Under the pieces are notes generated by a model, which had not been told where the DNA came from, did not search any database, and saw only the letters and a program-made list of their open reading frames with translations. From SFWF01 sp045636705 (GTDB taxonomy: Bacteria; Bacillota; Clostridia; Oscillospirales; Acutalibacteraceae), in NCBI GenBank assembly GCA_045636705.1, contig JAZTYA010000041.1:1-6916 (forward strand): a stretch of DNA of 6,916 nt, in the 5' to 3' direction. How positions within the stretch are numbered: position 1 is the stretch's first letter; each line of letters starts with the position of its first letter. The position numbers and the translations under genes are program-made. Below, in pieces: positions 1-5,369 of the stretch.

Positions 1-493
1 GGTTGGAAAGAGGTTCGTCAAGTAAGAACACCTTAGGCTCACGAACGATAGCACGACCGAGAGCAACACGCTGACGCTGACCACCCGAAAGAGCCTTTGG
101 CTTTCTCTCTAAAAGGTGTGAAATATCAAGAATTCTTGCAGGCTCTTCAACACGAGCGCGGATTTCTTCCTTTGGAACTTTACGAAGCTTAAGACCGAAA
201 GCCATGTTGTCGAAAACTGTCATGTGAGGATAAAGAGCATAGTTCTGGAAAACCATTGCGATGTCTCTATCCTTAGGTGCTACGTCGTTAACTACTCTAT
301 CGCCGATGCGAACTTCACCCTCGGTAATTTCCTCAAGACCTGCAACCATTCGAAGAGTGGTTGACTTACCGCATCCTGAAGGACCAACGAGAATGATAAA
401 CTCCTTATCTTTGATTTCAAGGTTGAAATCAGATACAGCAGTTACTCCGCCGGGATATCTCTTATAAACATTACGAAGTGATAGACTTGCCAT
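1..493 (-). CDS. ugpC: Sugar ABC transporter ATP-binding protein, UgpC/MsmX/MalK family (N-terminal part, cut by window edge)
   Basis: This is the ATPase subunit of a carbohydrate-type ABC importer; it hydrolyses ATP on the cytoplasmic face to drive uptake of sugars or glycerol phosphate through partner permeases. The 164 visible residues cover most of the nucleotide-binding domain: Walker A GPSGCGKST at 37-45, Q-loop Gln83 in VFQNYALYPHM, signature LSGGQRQR at 135-142, and Walker B ending FLLDEP at 156-161. The C-terminal OB-type regulatory domain of the family (full length about 360-370 residues) lies beyond the left edge. The ATG is preceded by AGGAGG at 501-506 with 7 bases between. It has its own promoter candidate, so it begins a new transcription unit. 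Lys, Asn and Phe codons are mostly AAG, AAC and TTC, unlike the AAA/AAT/TTT-rich genes upstream, which suggests high expression. In Firmicutes such ATPases (MsmX) often serve several sugar importers; the substrate cannot be read here. Confidence 0.95.
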   Translation of the reverse strand, partial: MASLSLRNVYKRYPGGVTAVSDFNLEIKDKEFIILVGPSGCGKSTTLRMVAGLEEITEGEVRIGDRVVNDVAPKDRDIAMVFQNYALYPHMTVFDNMAFGLKLRKVPKEEIRARVEEPARILDISHLLERKPKALSGGQRQRVALGRAIVREPKVFLLDEPLSN

Positions 494-547
494 TAATAGA
501 CCTCCTAAATATAGTCACAAAAAACCAATTTAATATTATTTTAAACT

Positions 548-576
548 ATTATAACAAAACCTTACGGAAATTGCTA
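548..576 (-). promoter_or_regulatory. Extended -10 sigma-A promoter for the ABC ATPase gene
   Basis: On the minus strand a perfect TATAAT (548-553) is preceded by the extended -10 element TG plus one base (554-556). Seventeen bases upstream of TATAAT, at 571-576, lies TAGCAA, a poor -35 match (3 of 6), as is common when an extended -10 is present. Transcription would start near 541, giving a leader of about 48 bases before the ATG. It sits in the only sizeable spacer on the left side of the window (494-631). No operator or cre-like site was recognised. Confidence 0.6.
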
Positions 577-590
577 TAATCTATATTCCC

Positions 591-616
591 AAAATATTGC
601 CCTTCCTTTTAGGCAA
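591..616 (-). terminator. Weak possible terminator after the pseudouridine synthase gene
   Basis: On the minus strand TTGCC (612-616) can pair with GGCAA (597-601) across a 10-base loop, followed by TATTTT (591-596). The stem is only 5 bp and the U-run is interrupted, so termination would be inefficient at best. It lies in the right place, just after the rsuA stop and before the next promoter, but could be chance. Confidence 0.25.
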
Positions 617-631
617 AATGTAGTAACAATG

Positions 632-1336
632 CTAACATTTAATCAAATTTAGCTCATTTGGGCCAATTTCAATGCATTTTCCAAGTTCTAAATCATCGGG
701 CAGTTTTAGTCCCCCTATTGAGACTCTATGAAGAGAATTAACCCCTAGGTCAACTACTCCAAACATTCTTTTTATCTGATGATATTTGCCTTCGCTTATG
801 GTTATATAAACCTTGGTTTTAGAAACCTGTTCAATTTTTGCAGGACGACATTTTGTGCCGTCCGCCAAGGTTACTCCACCCTCTATTATTTGGCGTTTTT
901 CTTCGGTCAGTTCGCCATCCAACTCGGTAAGGTAACATTTTTCAATAAACGATTTAGGCGAAATTACCTTGTGTGCAAAATCGCCGTCATCTGTAATTAT
1001 TAGCAAACCCGTGGTTGTTTTATCAAGCCTTCCTACAGGGAAAAGCCCTTCCCTTTTAAGCTCGTTTGGGATAATATCAACAACCGTTTTTACCCTTTTA
1101 TCTGTTGCCGCTGAAAGAATTCCCGACGGCTTATTCATAAGTATATAAATATACTTTTTATAACAAATCGGTTTGCCGTCAAGCTCTACTAATGCTTCTA
1201 AGCCGACCTTTTCGTCTGCTCTTTTTATAGTGGTGCCTTCGGCCTTTATCCTGCCGTCTTTTATTATTCTTTTTGCATCCGTTCTGGATACTCCAAGGGC
1301 AACCGAAAGAAACTTATCTATTCGGACCAGTTCCAT
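632..1336 (-). CDS. rsuA: RsuA-family 16S rRNA pseudouridine synthase
   Basis: This enzyme isomerises uridine to pseudouridine in ribosomal RNA; the RsuA branch acts on the small-subunit rRNA (U516 in E. coli). An S4 RNA-binding domain occupies about residues 1-45 (RIDKFLSVALGVSRTDAKR). The RsuA/RluB/E/F catalytic domain follows: MNKPSG at 67-72, the catalytic motif GRLDKTTTGLL at 102-112 with Asp105 as nucleophile, and EGKYHQIKRMF at 182-192. Its 234 residues are close to E. coli RsuA (231), with Asp105 against Asp102 there. The ATG lies 3 bases after the ispF stop, and its AGGAAA ribosome-binding site is within the last ispF codons, so the two are co-transcribed. It is the last gene of the PAP2-ispD-ispF-rsuA run. 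RluB/E/F-type specificity for 23S rRNA cannot be excluded from sequence alone; the family assignment is firm and the exact target uridine is inferred. Confidence 0.9.
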   Translation of the reverse strand: MELVRIDKFLSVALGVSRTDAKRIIKDGRIKAEGTTIKRADEKVGLEALVELDGKPICYKKYIYILMNKPSGILSAATDKRVKTVVDIIPNELKREGLFPVGRLDKTTTGLLIITDDGDFAHKVISPKSFIEKCYLTELDGELTEEKRQIIEGGVTLADGTKCRPAKIEQVSKTKVYITISEGKYHQIKRMFGVVDLGVNSLHRVSIGGLKLPDDLELGKCIEIGPNELNLIKC

Positions 1337-1339
1337 TAC

Positions 1340-1819
1340 TTATTTCCTTTCGATTAAAGCAACTGCGTGCGCGCTTATTCCCTCAAGTCTGCCCGTAAAC
1401 CCTAACTTTTCTTCGGTTGTAGCTTTGATATTTACCTCGTCTATACCAACTTCGCAAATTGAAGCCACGGTTTCGCGCATTGTTTGAATATAGGGTTTAA
1501 GCTTTGGTGCCTGCGCTACTACCGTTGCGTCAATATTGCCGATTTTATAGCCCTTTTCCCCTATTAAATCAACCGTTCTTTTAAGTAATATCTTACTGTC
1601 GATATCTTTAAATGAATTGTCATCATCAGGAAAATGTGTGCCGATATCGCCAAGAGCTGCCGCTCCAAGCAGAGCATCACAAATAGCGTGTAAAAGCACG
1701 TCGGCATCCGAGTGGCCTAAAAGGCCTTTATCGTTTGGTATTTCCACTCCGCCTAAAAAGAGTTTTCTGTCCGGTACAAGCTTATGAACGTCATAACCGT
1801 GTCCTATTCTAATGCTCAT
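1340..1819 (-). CDS. ispF: 2-C-methyl-D-erythritol 2,4-cyclodiphosphate synthase (IspF)
   Basis: IspF catalyses the fifth step of the MEP isoprenoid pathway, cyclising 4-diphosphocytidyl-2-C-methylerythritol 2-phosphate to the 2,4-cyclodiphosphate with release of CMP; it acts as a cytoplasmic homotrimer. The zinc ligands are all visible: Asp10 and His12 in GHGYDVH, and His44 in GHSDADVLLHA. Also present are GDIGTHFPD (57-65) and the nucleotide-binding ATTEEKLGFTGRLEGI segment (133-148). The length of 159 residues is typical, and numbering is offset by two from E. coli (Asp8, His10, His42). The ATG overlaps the end of ispD by 11 bases, with AGGAG at 1829-1833 nine bases upstream, so translation is probably coupled to ispD. 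In some bacteria IspD and IspF are one fused protein; here they are separate but overlapping. Confidence 0.97.
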   Translation of the reverse strand: MSIRIGHGYDVHKLVPDRKLFLGGVEIPNDKGLLGHSDADVLLHAICDALLGAAALGDIGTHFPDDDNSFKDIDSKILLKRTVDLIGEKGYKIGNIDATVVAQAPKLKPYIQTMRETVASICEVGIDEVNIKATTEEKLGFTGRLEGISAHAVALIERK

Positions 1820-2549
1820 TATCGAGTTCTCCTCTTAAATAAGATTCTGCTAAAAAGATATCTTCTATGGTCGTGATTTTAATGTTTTTTTGGTCGCCAT
1901 CTACAATTTTTACCTTTATATCTGCCGACTCTAAAACCGAAGCGTCGTCGGTAAATTTATCAAGAAAAAGGTTTTCGGTTATCTTTAAAAACTTATCAAG
2001 GTTTACACCTTGTGGTGTTTGAACCGAAATTAATTCATCGCGGTTTAAAGTTTTAGTTGCATAGCCGTTTTCGTCCACTCTTTTTATTGTGTCCTTAACC
2101 TTTATACCAGGGACGACACAGTCCTCTGTTTCTAAGGCTTTGACAACCCTTTCTATTATACCTAAAGACACAAGAGGTCTTGCTCCGTCGTGAACAAGGG
2201 CTTTTTTATAGTTTTTAGACACACTTTGCAAGCCGTTTTTAACCGACTCTTCACGGCAAGCGCCGCCAGCTACTACTTTAGTTAGTTTGGTTATACCGTA
2301 ATTTTTAGCAAGCTCGTATATTCCGCTTATCTTTTCTTCCTTGGTTACTACTACTATTTCGGATATTTTGCCGCTTTGTTCAAAGGCCTTAAGTGTGCGC
2401 ACAAGGACGGGCAAGCCTAAAAGCAAAAGTTCCTGCTTGTCTTTACCGTTCATTCTGCTCGAATTTCCTGCGGCAACCAAAACCACAGGCAAAGCGGCAT
2501 CATCGGTTATTACCTCTTTAAATTCCAATTCAAACTGACTTATCGGCAT
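1809..2549 (-). CDS. ispD: 2-C-methyl-D-erythritol 4-phosphate cytidylyltransferase (IspD)
   Basis: IspD transfers CMP from CTP to 2-C-methyl-D-erythritol 4-phosphate, the third MEP-pathway step. Visible motifs are the nucleotide-binding loop AAGNSSRMNGKDKQ (26-39, catalytic Arg32 and Lys38), VHDGARP (119-125), VKDTIKR (151-157), LNRDELISVQTPQ (168-180) and NIKIT (222-226, with Lys224 matching E. coli Lys213). The loop between Arg32 and Lys38 is one residue shorter than in E. coli, where the pair is Arg20/Lys27. At 246 residues it is slightly long because about 11-12 extra residues precede the usual beginning. The chosen ATG is supported by AAGGA nine bases upstream, and I see no better internal start. 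It overlaps the upstream PAP2 gene by 20 bases and downstream ispF by 11, so the three are almost certainly co-transcribed and probably translationally coupled. Confidence 0.95.
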   Translation of the reverse strand: MPISQFELEFKEVITDDAALPVVLVAAGNSSRMNGKDKQELLLLGLPVLVRTLKAFEQSGKISEIVVVTKEEKISGIYELAKNYGITKLTKVVAGGACREESVKNGLQSVSKNYKKALVHDGARPLVSLGIIERVVKALETEDCVVPGIKVKDTIKRVDENGYATKTLNRDELISVQTPQGVNLDKFLKITENLFLDKFTDDASVLESADIKVKIVDGDQKNIKITTIEDIFLAESYLRGELDNEH

Positions 2550-3171
2550 TTTTATTTTTCCTTCCGTTTAGCAGATTAAAGTATATAGTGTGAACTACTA
2601 TAGCTAAAAGCGCTCCTACGCTCCATCCTGCTATTACATCCGAAATATAATGCACGCCGAAATAAAGTCGTGTTATGCCTATTATTATAGGTAAGGCAAT
2701 TAAAACGACCTTGAGCCACGTGCGGATTTTTGGAGCTTTAACAATCAAAAGCAAAACTAATAAAAGAGCTATGTAAAGCGCCATATTGTTTTGTGAATGA
2801 CCGCTTGGAAAACTCGTTTCGGTCTCGTTTGGGAAAAGTCTGAAGTCAGGACGAGGTCGGTCAATCGTAGCCTTTAAAGCAATATTTACAATTCTTGAAA
2901 TAATTACCGTAAGGGCTACGGGTAGTCCTACTGTTAAGAATTTCTTAAATACAATGGATAGAACAAAAATTAAAACTGTAACTGTTATAACACCTATTGT
3001 TCCGCCAAGCTCGGTCAAGCCAAACATTAGCGCATAAAAGAATGAAGGAAGTTTTTGTAATGCATCAAAAACGGCCTTTTCAAAAGAATAAATAGGTTCA
3101 GTTGCCGCTACTACTGTGCCCAAAGCAAAAGGAACTAAAAGAAGTAGCCACCAAAAATTAAATTTTTTCAT
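2530..3171 (-). CDS. PAP2-superfamily membrane phosphatase (undecaprenyl-diphosphate / lipid phosphatase type)
   Basis: This is an integral membrane acid phosphatase of the PAP2 family, which dephosphorylates lipid phosphates such as undecaprenyl diphosphate, phosphatidate or phosphatidylglycerophosphate on the outer face of the membrane. From the chosen start (213 residues) the three motifs are complete: Lys100-x6-Arg107-Pro108, PSGH at 122-125, and Arg168-x5-His174-x3-Asp178. Hydrophobic segments lie at about 7-24, 57-75, 79-99, 129-144, 153-166 and 178-200, fitting a six-helix protein with a short lysine/asparagine-rich tail. I chose the ATG because AAAGGTG lies 5 bases upstream. An in-frame GTG 33 bases earlier falls inside a terminator stem and has no ribosome-binding site. 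It heads the run with ispD, ispF and rsuA and overlaps ispD by 20 bases. The isoprenoid neighbours hint at undecaprenyl-diphosphate recycling (BcrC-like), but this is inference. Confidence 0.88.
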   Translation of the reverse strand: MKKFNFWWLLLLVPFALGTVVAATEPIYSFEKAVFDALQKLPSFFYALMFGLTELGGTIGVITVTVLIFVLSIVFKKFLTVGLPVALTVIISRIVNIALKATIDRPRPDFRLFPNETETSFPSGHSQNNMALYIALLLVLLLIVKAPKIRTWLKVVLIALPIIIGITRLYFGVHYISDVIAGWSVGALLAIVVHTIYFNLLNGRKNKNADKSV

Positions 3172-3176
3172 TTTTT

Positions 3177-3183
3177 CACCTTT
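3177..3183 (-). promoter_or_regulatory. Ribosome-binding site fixing the PAP2 start
   Basis: AAAGGTG on the minus strand ends 5 bases before the ATG at 3171. It decides against the longer GTG-initiated frame beginning at 3204, which lies inside the terminator hairpin. Confidence 0.7.
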
Positions 3184-3184
3184 A

Positions 3185-3213
3185 ATAATATAAAACAACC
3201 GCACTTATGTTAA
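3185..3213 (-). promoter_or_regulatory. Possible promoter overlapping the terminator, for PAP2-ispD-ispF-rsuA
   Basis: On the minus strand TTAACA (3208-3213, 5 of 6 to TTGACA) is followed after exactly 17 bases by TATTAT (3185-3190, 5 of 6 to TATAAT). The -35 box lies across the loop and 3' arm of the terminator hairpin. A start about 7 bases downstream would fall within the PAP2 ribosome-binding site, giving an almost leaderless message, which weakens the case. The alternative is that the group is expressed by read-through from efp. Confidence 0.3.
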
Positions 3214-3221
3214 GTGCGGTT
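3192..3221 (-). terminator. Strong intrinsic terminator after the acidic zinc-ribbon gene
   Basis: An 11-bp perfect stem, AACCGCACTTA (3211-3221 on the minus strand) with TAAGTGCGGTT (3197-3207), closes a 3-base loop and is followed by GTTTTAT. It begins 12 bases after the stop codon of the acidic protein gene. It ends only 26 bases before the PAP2 ATG, so it marks the end of the efp unit and may act as an attenuator for the genes beyond. Confidence 0.8.
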
Positions 3222-3232
3222 TTGCTTGAATT

Positions 3233-3661
3233 TTATTCTGCGTCGCAATCGCCTTCGCAGTCTTCACAATCGCAATCACATTCGAACTCGAATTCGAGAC
3301 GTGTTCCGCAGTTAGGACAGCTCATTTCTTCCTCTTCGAGCATAGACTCATCAAGATAAATGATATCGTGACAGTTGGGGCATTCTACCTCGTAAACCTC
3401 ATCATCGATATAATCTTCATCATCGTCATCGTCTTCCTCGTCGATGTAAAAATCATCTTCTATTGCTGCTAAGTCCTCATCAACTGCATCAACCTGCTCT
3501 GCGATGTCATCAACGGTTTCGTCAATAGCGTTAATTTCATCAACCATATCTTGAAGAAGGTCGATAATGCTTAAAAGCACCTTTCCCTCTTTAGTCTTAT
3601 CGTTTAATTCAAGGCCTTCTGCTAAGCCCTTGATGTAGGAAATTCTTTCAGAAATAGTCAT
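3233..3661 (-). CDS. Small acidic coiled-coil protein with C4 zinc ribbon and Cys-rich tail (function unknown)
   Basis: A 142-residue cytoplasmic protein of no assigned function; its start resembles the clostridial family annotated as CD1247 N-terminal domain proteins (from memory, not searched). Residues 1-30 (ISYIKGLAEGL, KEGKVLL) form the conserved-looking head. Residues 36-68 are a probable coiled coil, with hydrophobic positions in an unbroken 3-4 spacing: 43, 46, 50, 53, 57, 60, 64 and 67. An Asp/Glu stretch follows (74-88). The zinc ribbon has CPNC at 94-97 and CPNCG at 115-119. The acidic tail carries five more cysteines (128, 130, 132, 135, 139). By my count 54 residues are Asp/Glu against 6 Lys/Arg. 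The ATG has AAGGAG 7 bases upstream. It lies 27 bases after efp with a strong terminator beyond, so it is co-expressed with efp. A role linked to RNA polymerase, ribosomes or metal handling is speculation. Confidence 0.85.
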   Translation of the reverse strand: MTISERISYIKGLAEGLELNDKTKEGKVLLSIIDLLQDMVDEINAIDETVDDIAEQVDAVDEDLAAIEDDFYIDEEDDDDDEDYIDDEVYEVECPNCHDIIYLDESMLEEEEMSCPNCGTRLEFEFECDCDCEDCEGDCDAE

Positions 3662-3688
3662 TGTTTATCTCCTTAAATTAAATTTAAC

Positions 3689-4246
3689 TTATGCGCGCTC
3701 CATATATTCGCCTGTACGAGTATCAATGCGGAGAAGGTCGCCTTCGTTAATGAAGAGAGGTACGCGGATTTCAGCGCCGGTTTCAAGTGTTGCGGGCTTG
3801 GTAGCGTTGGTTGCGGTGTTACCTGCAAAACCAGGGTCGGTCTGAGTAACAGTAAGTTCAACAAATGTAGGAGGTTCTACGCCGAAAACCTTACCCTTAT
3901 AAGAAAGAATCTTACAGGTCATATTCTCCTTAACGAACTTGAAAGCATCGCCTAAGTCTTCCTTGTTTACAGGAACCATCTCATAGCTTTCAGGGTCCAT
4001 GAAGTAGTAAAGACCATCATCGTTATAAGAATATTCCATATCCTTTCTCTCAACGAATGCTGTAGGATATTTTTCATTGGGGTTGAATGTACGTTCAACA
4101 ACAGAGCCTGCGATAACATTACGAATCTTAGCTCTTACAAATGCTGCACCCTTACCGGGCTTAACATGTTGGAACTCAATAATCTGATATACGTTACCAT
4201 CCATTTCGAATGTAACGCCGTTTCTAAAATCTCCTGCACTTACCAT
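3689..4246 (-). CDS. efp: Translation elongation factor P
   Basis: EF-P binds the ribosome between the P and E sites and stimulates peptide-bond formation at consecutive prolines. The 185-residue protein has the family start MVSAGDFRNG, the KOW-like N-terminal domain with the modification loop VKPGKGAAFVR whose tip residue is Lys32, the central OB domain, and the C-terminal OB domain with GNTATNATKPATLETGAEI (141-159) and FINEGD. Length and Lys32 position match Bacillus subtilis EF-P, where Lys32 carries 5-aminopentanol. No EpmA/EpmB genes for beta-lysylation are in the window. The ATG has GGAGG at 4258-4262, 11 bases upstream, which is rather long spacing, but the conserved start leaves no doubt. 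It is expressed from a consensus promoter inside the preceding peptidase gene and followed by the acidic zinc-ribbon gene. Codons favour AAG, AAC and TTC, as expected for an abundant protein. Confidence 0.98.
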   Translation of the reverse strand: MVSAGDFRNGVTFEMDGNVYQIIEFQHVKPGKGAAFVRAKIRNVIAGSVVERTFNPNEKYPTAFVERKDMEYSYNDDGLYYFMDPESYEMVPVNKEDLGDAFKFVKENMTCKILSYKGKVFGVEPPTFVELTVTQTDPGFAGNTATNATKPATLETGAEIRVPLFINEGDLLRIDTRTGEYMERA

Positions 4247-4281
4247 AAATTAATATTCCTCCAAAACAGTAACTATACATC

Positions 4282-4301
4282 ACGGCAAATTTTACCGCCG
4301 T
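4282..4301 (-). other. Hairpin in the efp leader
   Basis: On the minus strand ACGGC (4297-4301) can pair with GCCGT (4282-4286) around a 10-base loop; an alternative fold pairs GGTAAA with TTTGCC using one wobble pair. It sits at the very 5' end of the predicted efp message and has no U-run, so it is not a terminator. It may protect the 5' end, or be chance. Confidence 0.3.
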
Positions 4302-4302
4302 T

Positions 4303-5355
4303 TTATAAAATTATAAGCGTTTTTTCTGCTTTTGTCAAGTTTTTACATCCATTCTTGCCAATTAAAAGCATATCTTCTATTCTAACACCGAATTTGCCCG
4401 GCAAATATATGCCCGGTTCGTCGGTAACTATCTGTCCTGCGCGTAGTTTTTCCTTGACTGCGCCACCGTGTAATCCCGGAAATTCGTGGATTTCAAGGCC
4501 TACTCCGTGTCCTGTACTATGGGTAAAATATTCGCCATAGCCCGCATCGGTAATTACCGTTCTTGCCGCATTATCTGCCATAGCGCAGGTGACACCCGCC
4601 TTAACGGTTTTAATAACCTCTTCCTGAGCTTTTAATACGGTATTATATACCTTTTCCATTTCTTCAGTAGCAAAGCCTACCGCAACGGTTCTTGTCATAT
4701 CGCTTAAATATCCGCCATAAACCGCACCATAGTCCATTGTTATAAAGTCGCCTGCTTCAACTCGCTTATCGGTTGGCACTCCGTGTGGCATAGAAGAGTT
4801 TTTGCCCGAAACGACTATTGTTTCAAAAGCTTCACGCTCAGAACCGAAGTTTTTCATTTTATATTCAAGAAAGGCTGCTATTTCTCGTTCGGTAACGCCA
4901 ACCTTTATAAAGTTTAGAACCTCTAAGAAAGCCTTTTCTGCTATTCTTTGCGCCTCGATAGTGCATTTTACTTCGTCTTTAGATTTTACAGAACGCAAGG
5001 TTTTAAGTCTTGAGGAAACCGAGTCGCTCGCCTCCACCTTAACCTTTAATCCCTTTTTAAGATAGATAAAGGTTTGAACACTGTTTTCAACCTCTACTAA
5101 AAGCCTTTGGGTTCCCTGCTCTTCAAATATTTTGTTTAGTTGAGCTATTAAATTACCAAGGGGTAAAACGGTAGCATTGGTAGCACTCTTTTGAGCCGCT
5201 TCGATATATCTTCCGTCCATAAACAAAAAGTTGCCGCTGTTAGTTAACAAAAGGTATCCAAGCGAAGAATTAAAGCCTGTAAGATATCTTCTGTTTACCG
5301 GTGTAATTATAAGGACCGAGGTTTTCTCGGTTACAAATCTTAAGTTTTTAGTCAT
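4303..5355 (-). CDS. pepP: Xaa-Pro aminopeptidase, M24B metallopeptidase family
   Basis: This cytoplasmic enzyme removes an N-terminal residue preceding proline from peptides. Residue numbers here count from an upstream ATG at 5364. The N-terminal creatinase-type domain spans about 8-125 (YLTGF, FMDGRY), and the pita-bread M24 catalytic domain runs from about 130 to the end. All five metal ligands are present: Asp211 (MDYGA), Asp222 (SDMTRT), His286 (GHGVGLEIHE), Glu316 (DEPGIY) and Glu330 (RIEDM), plus catalytic His194 (MPHG) and His293. I chose the second ATG (5355, 350 residues) because AAAGGA ends 8 bases before it, whereas the same element directly abuts the first ATG. Length fits the short bacterial PepP/PepQ type. 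It begins just after the TIM-barrel gene stop (overlapping by 2-3 bases if the first ATG is discounted it is spaced 12 bases) and its 3' end carries the efp promoter. PepQ-type prolidase activity on dipeptides is the main alternative. Confidence 0.93.
   Translation of the reverse strand: MTKNLRFVTEKTSVLIITPVNRRYLTGFNSSLGYLLLTNSGNFLFMDGRYIEAAQKSATNATVLPLGNLIAQLNKIFEEQGTQRLLVEVENSVQTFIYLKKGLKVKVEASDSVSSRLKTLRSVKSKDEVKCTIEAQRIAEKAFLEVLNFIKVGVTEREIAAFLEYKMKNFGSEREAFETIVVSGKNSSMPHGVPTDKRVEAGDFITMDYGAVYGGYLSDMTRTVAVGFATEEMEKVYNTVLKAQEEVIKTVKAGVTCAMADNAARTVITDAGYGEYFTHSTGHGVGLEIHEFPGLHGGAVKEKLRAGQIVTDEPGIYLPGKFGVRIEDMLLIGKNGCKNLTKAEKTLIIL
4310..4338 (-). promoter_or_regulatory. Perfect-consensus sigma-A promoter for efp, inside the peptidase gene
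   Basis: On the minus strand TTGACA (4333-4338) and TATAAT (4310-4315) are both exact consensus matches, separated by exactly 17 bases. The boxes fall in the last codons of the Xaa-Pro aminopeptidase gene (Leu-Thr and the final Leu-Ile-Ile region). Initiation is expected around 4303, on the peptidase stop codon, leaving a leader of about 56 bases before efp. This would make efp and the acidic zinc-ribbon gene a strongly expressed unit independent of the upstream genes. Confidence 0.85.
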
Positions 5356-5363
5356 TCTGCTCA

Positions 5364-5369
5364 TCCTTT
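5364..5369 (-). promoter_or_regulatory. Ribosome-binding site deciding the peptidase start
   Basis: AAAGGA overlaps the end of the upstream gene. It lies 8 bases before the ATG at 5355 but shares a base with the ATG at 5364, which makes the downstream start the likelier one and shortens the protein by three residues. Confidence 0.6.

Noticed and set aside
261..467. Plus-strand open frame of 68 codons
   Set aside because: It lies antisense to the well-supported ABC ATPase, has no ribosome-binding site and no recognisable protein features.
583..597. AT-only inverted repeat ATATT/AATAT before the ABC gene
   Set aside because: A 5-bp AT stem in AT-rich spacer is expected by chance and overlaps a more plausible weak terminator.
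779..1487. Two plus-strand open frames opposite rsuA and ispF
   Set aside because: Both are shadows of conserved minus-strand enzymes with intact motifs; their translations have no domain resemblance.
3172..3204. GTG start extending the PAP2 protein by 11 residues
   Set aside because: The GTG lies in the terminator stem without a ribosome-binding site; the ATG at 3171 has AAAGGTG at good spacing.
3400..3450. Low-complexity GAT/GAA-rich stretch that could look like a simple repeat
   Set aside because: It encodes the Asp/Glu run of the acidic protein in frame, with mixed synonymous codons, so it is coding composition rather than a DNA repeat.
3673..3864. Minus-strand frame of 63 codons overlapping the end of efp in another phase
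   Set aside because: efp is complete to its conserved C-terminus, so this is an out-of-frame shadow, not a frameshifted gene.
4166..5065. Plus-strand open frames opposite efp and the Xaa-Pro aminopeptidase
   Set aside because: Antisense to genes with complete catalytic motifs; low-complexity translations and no start signals.
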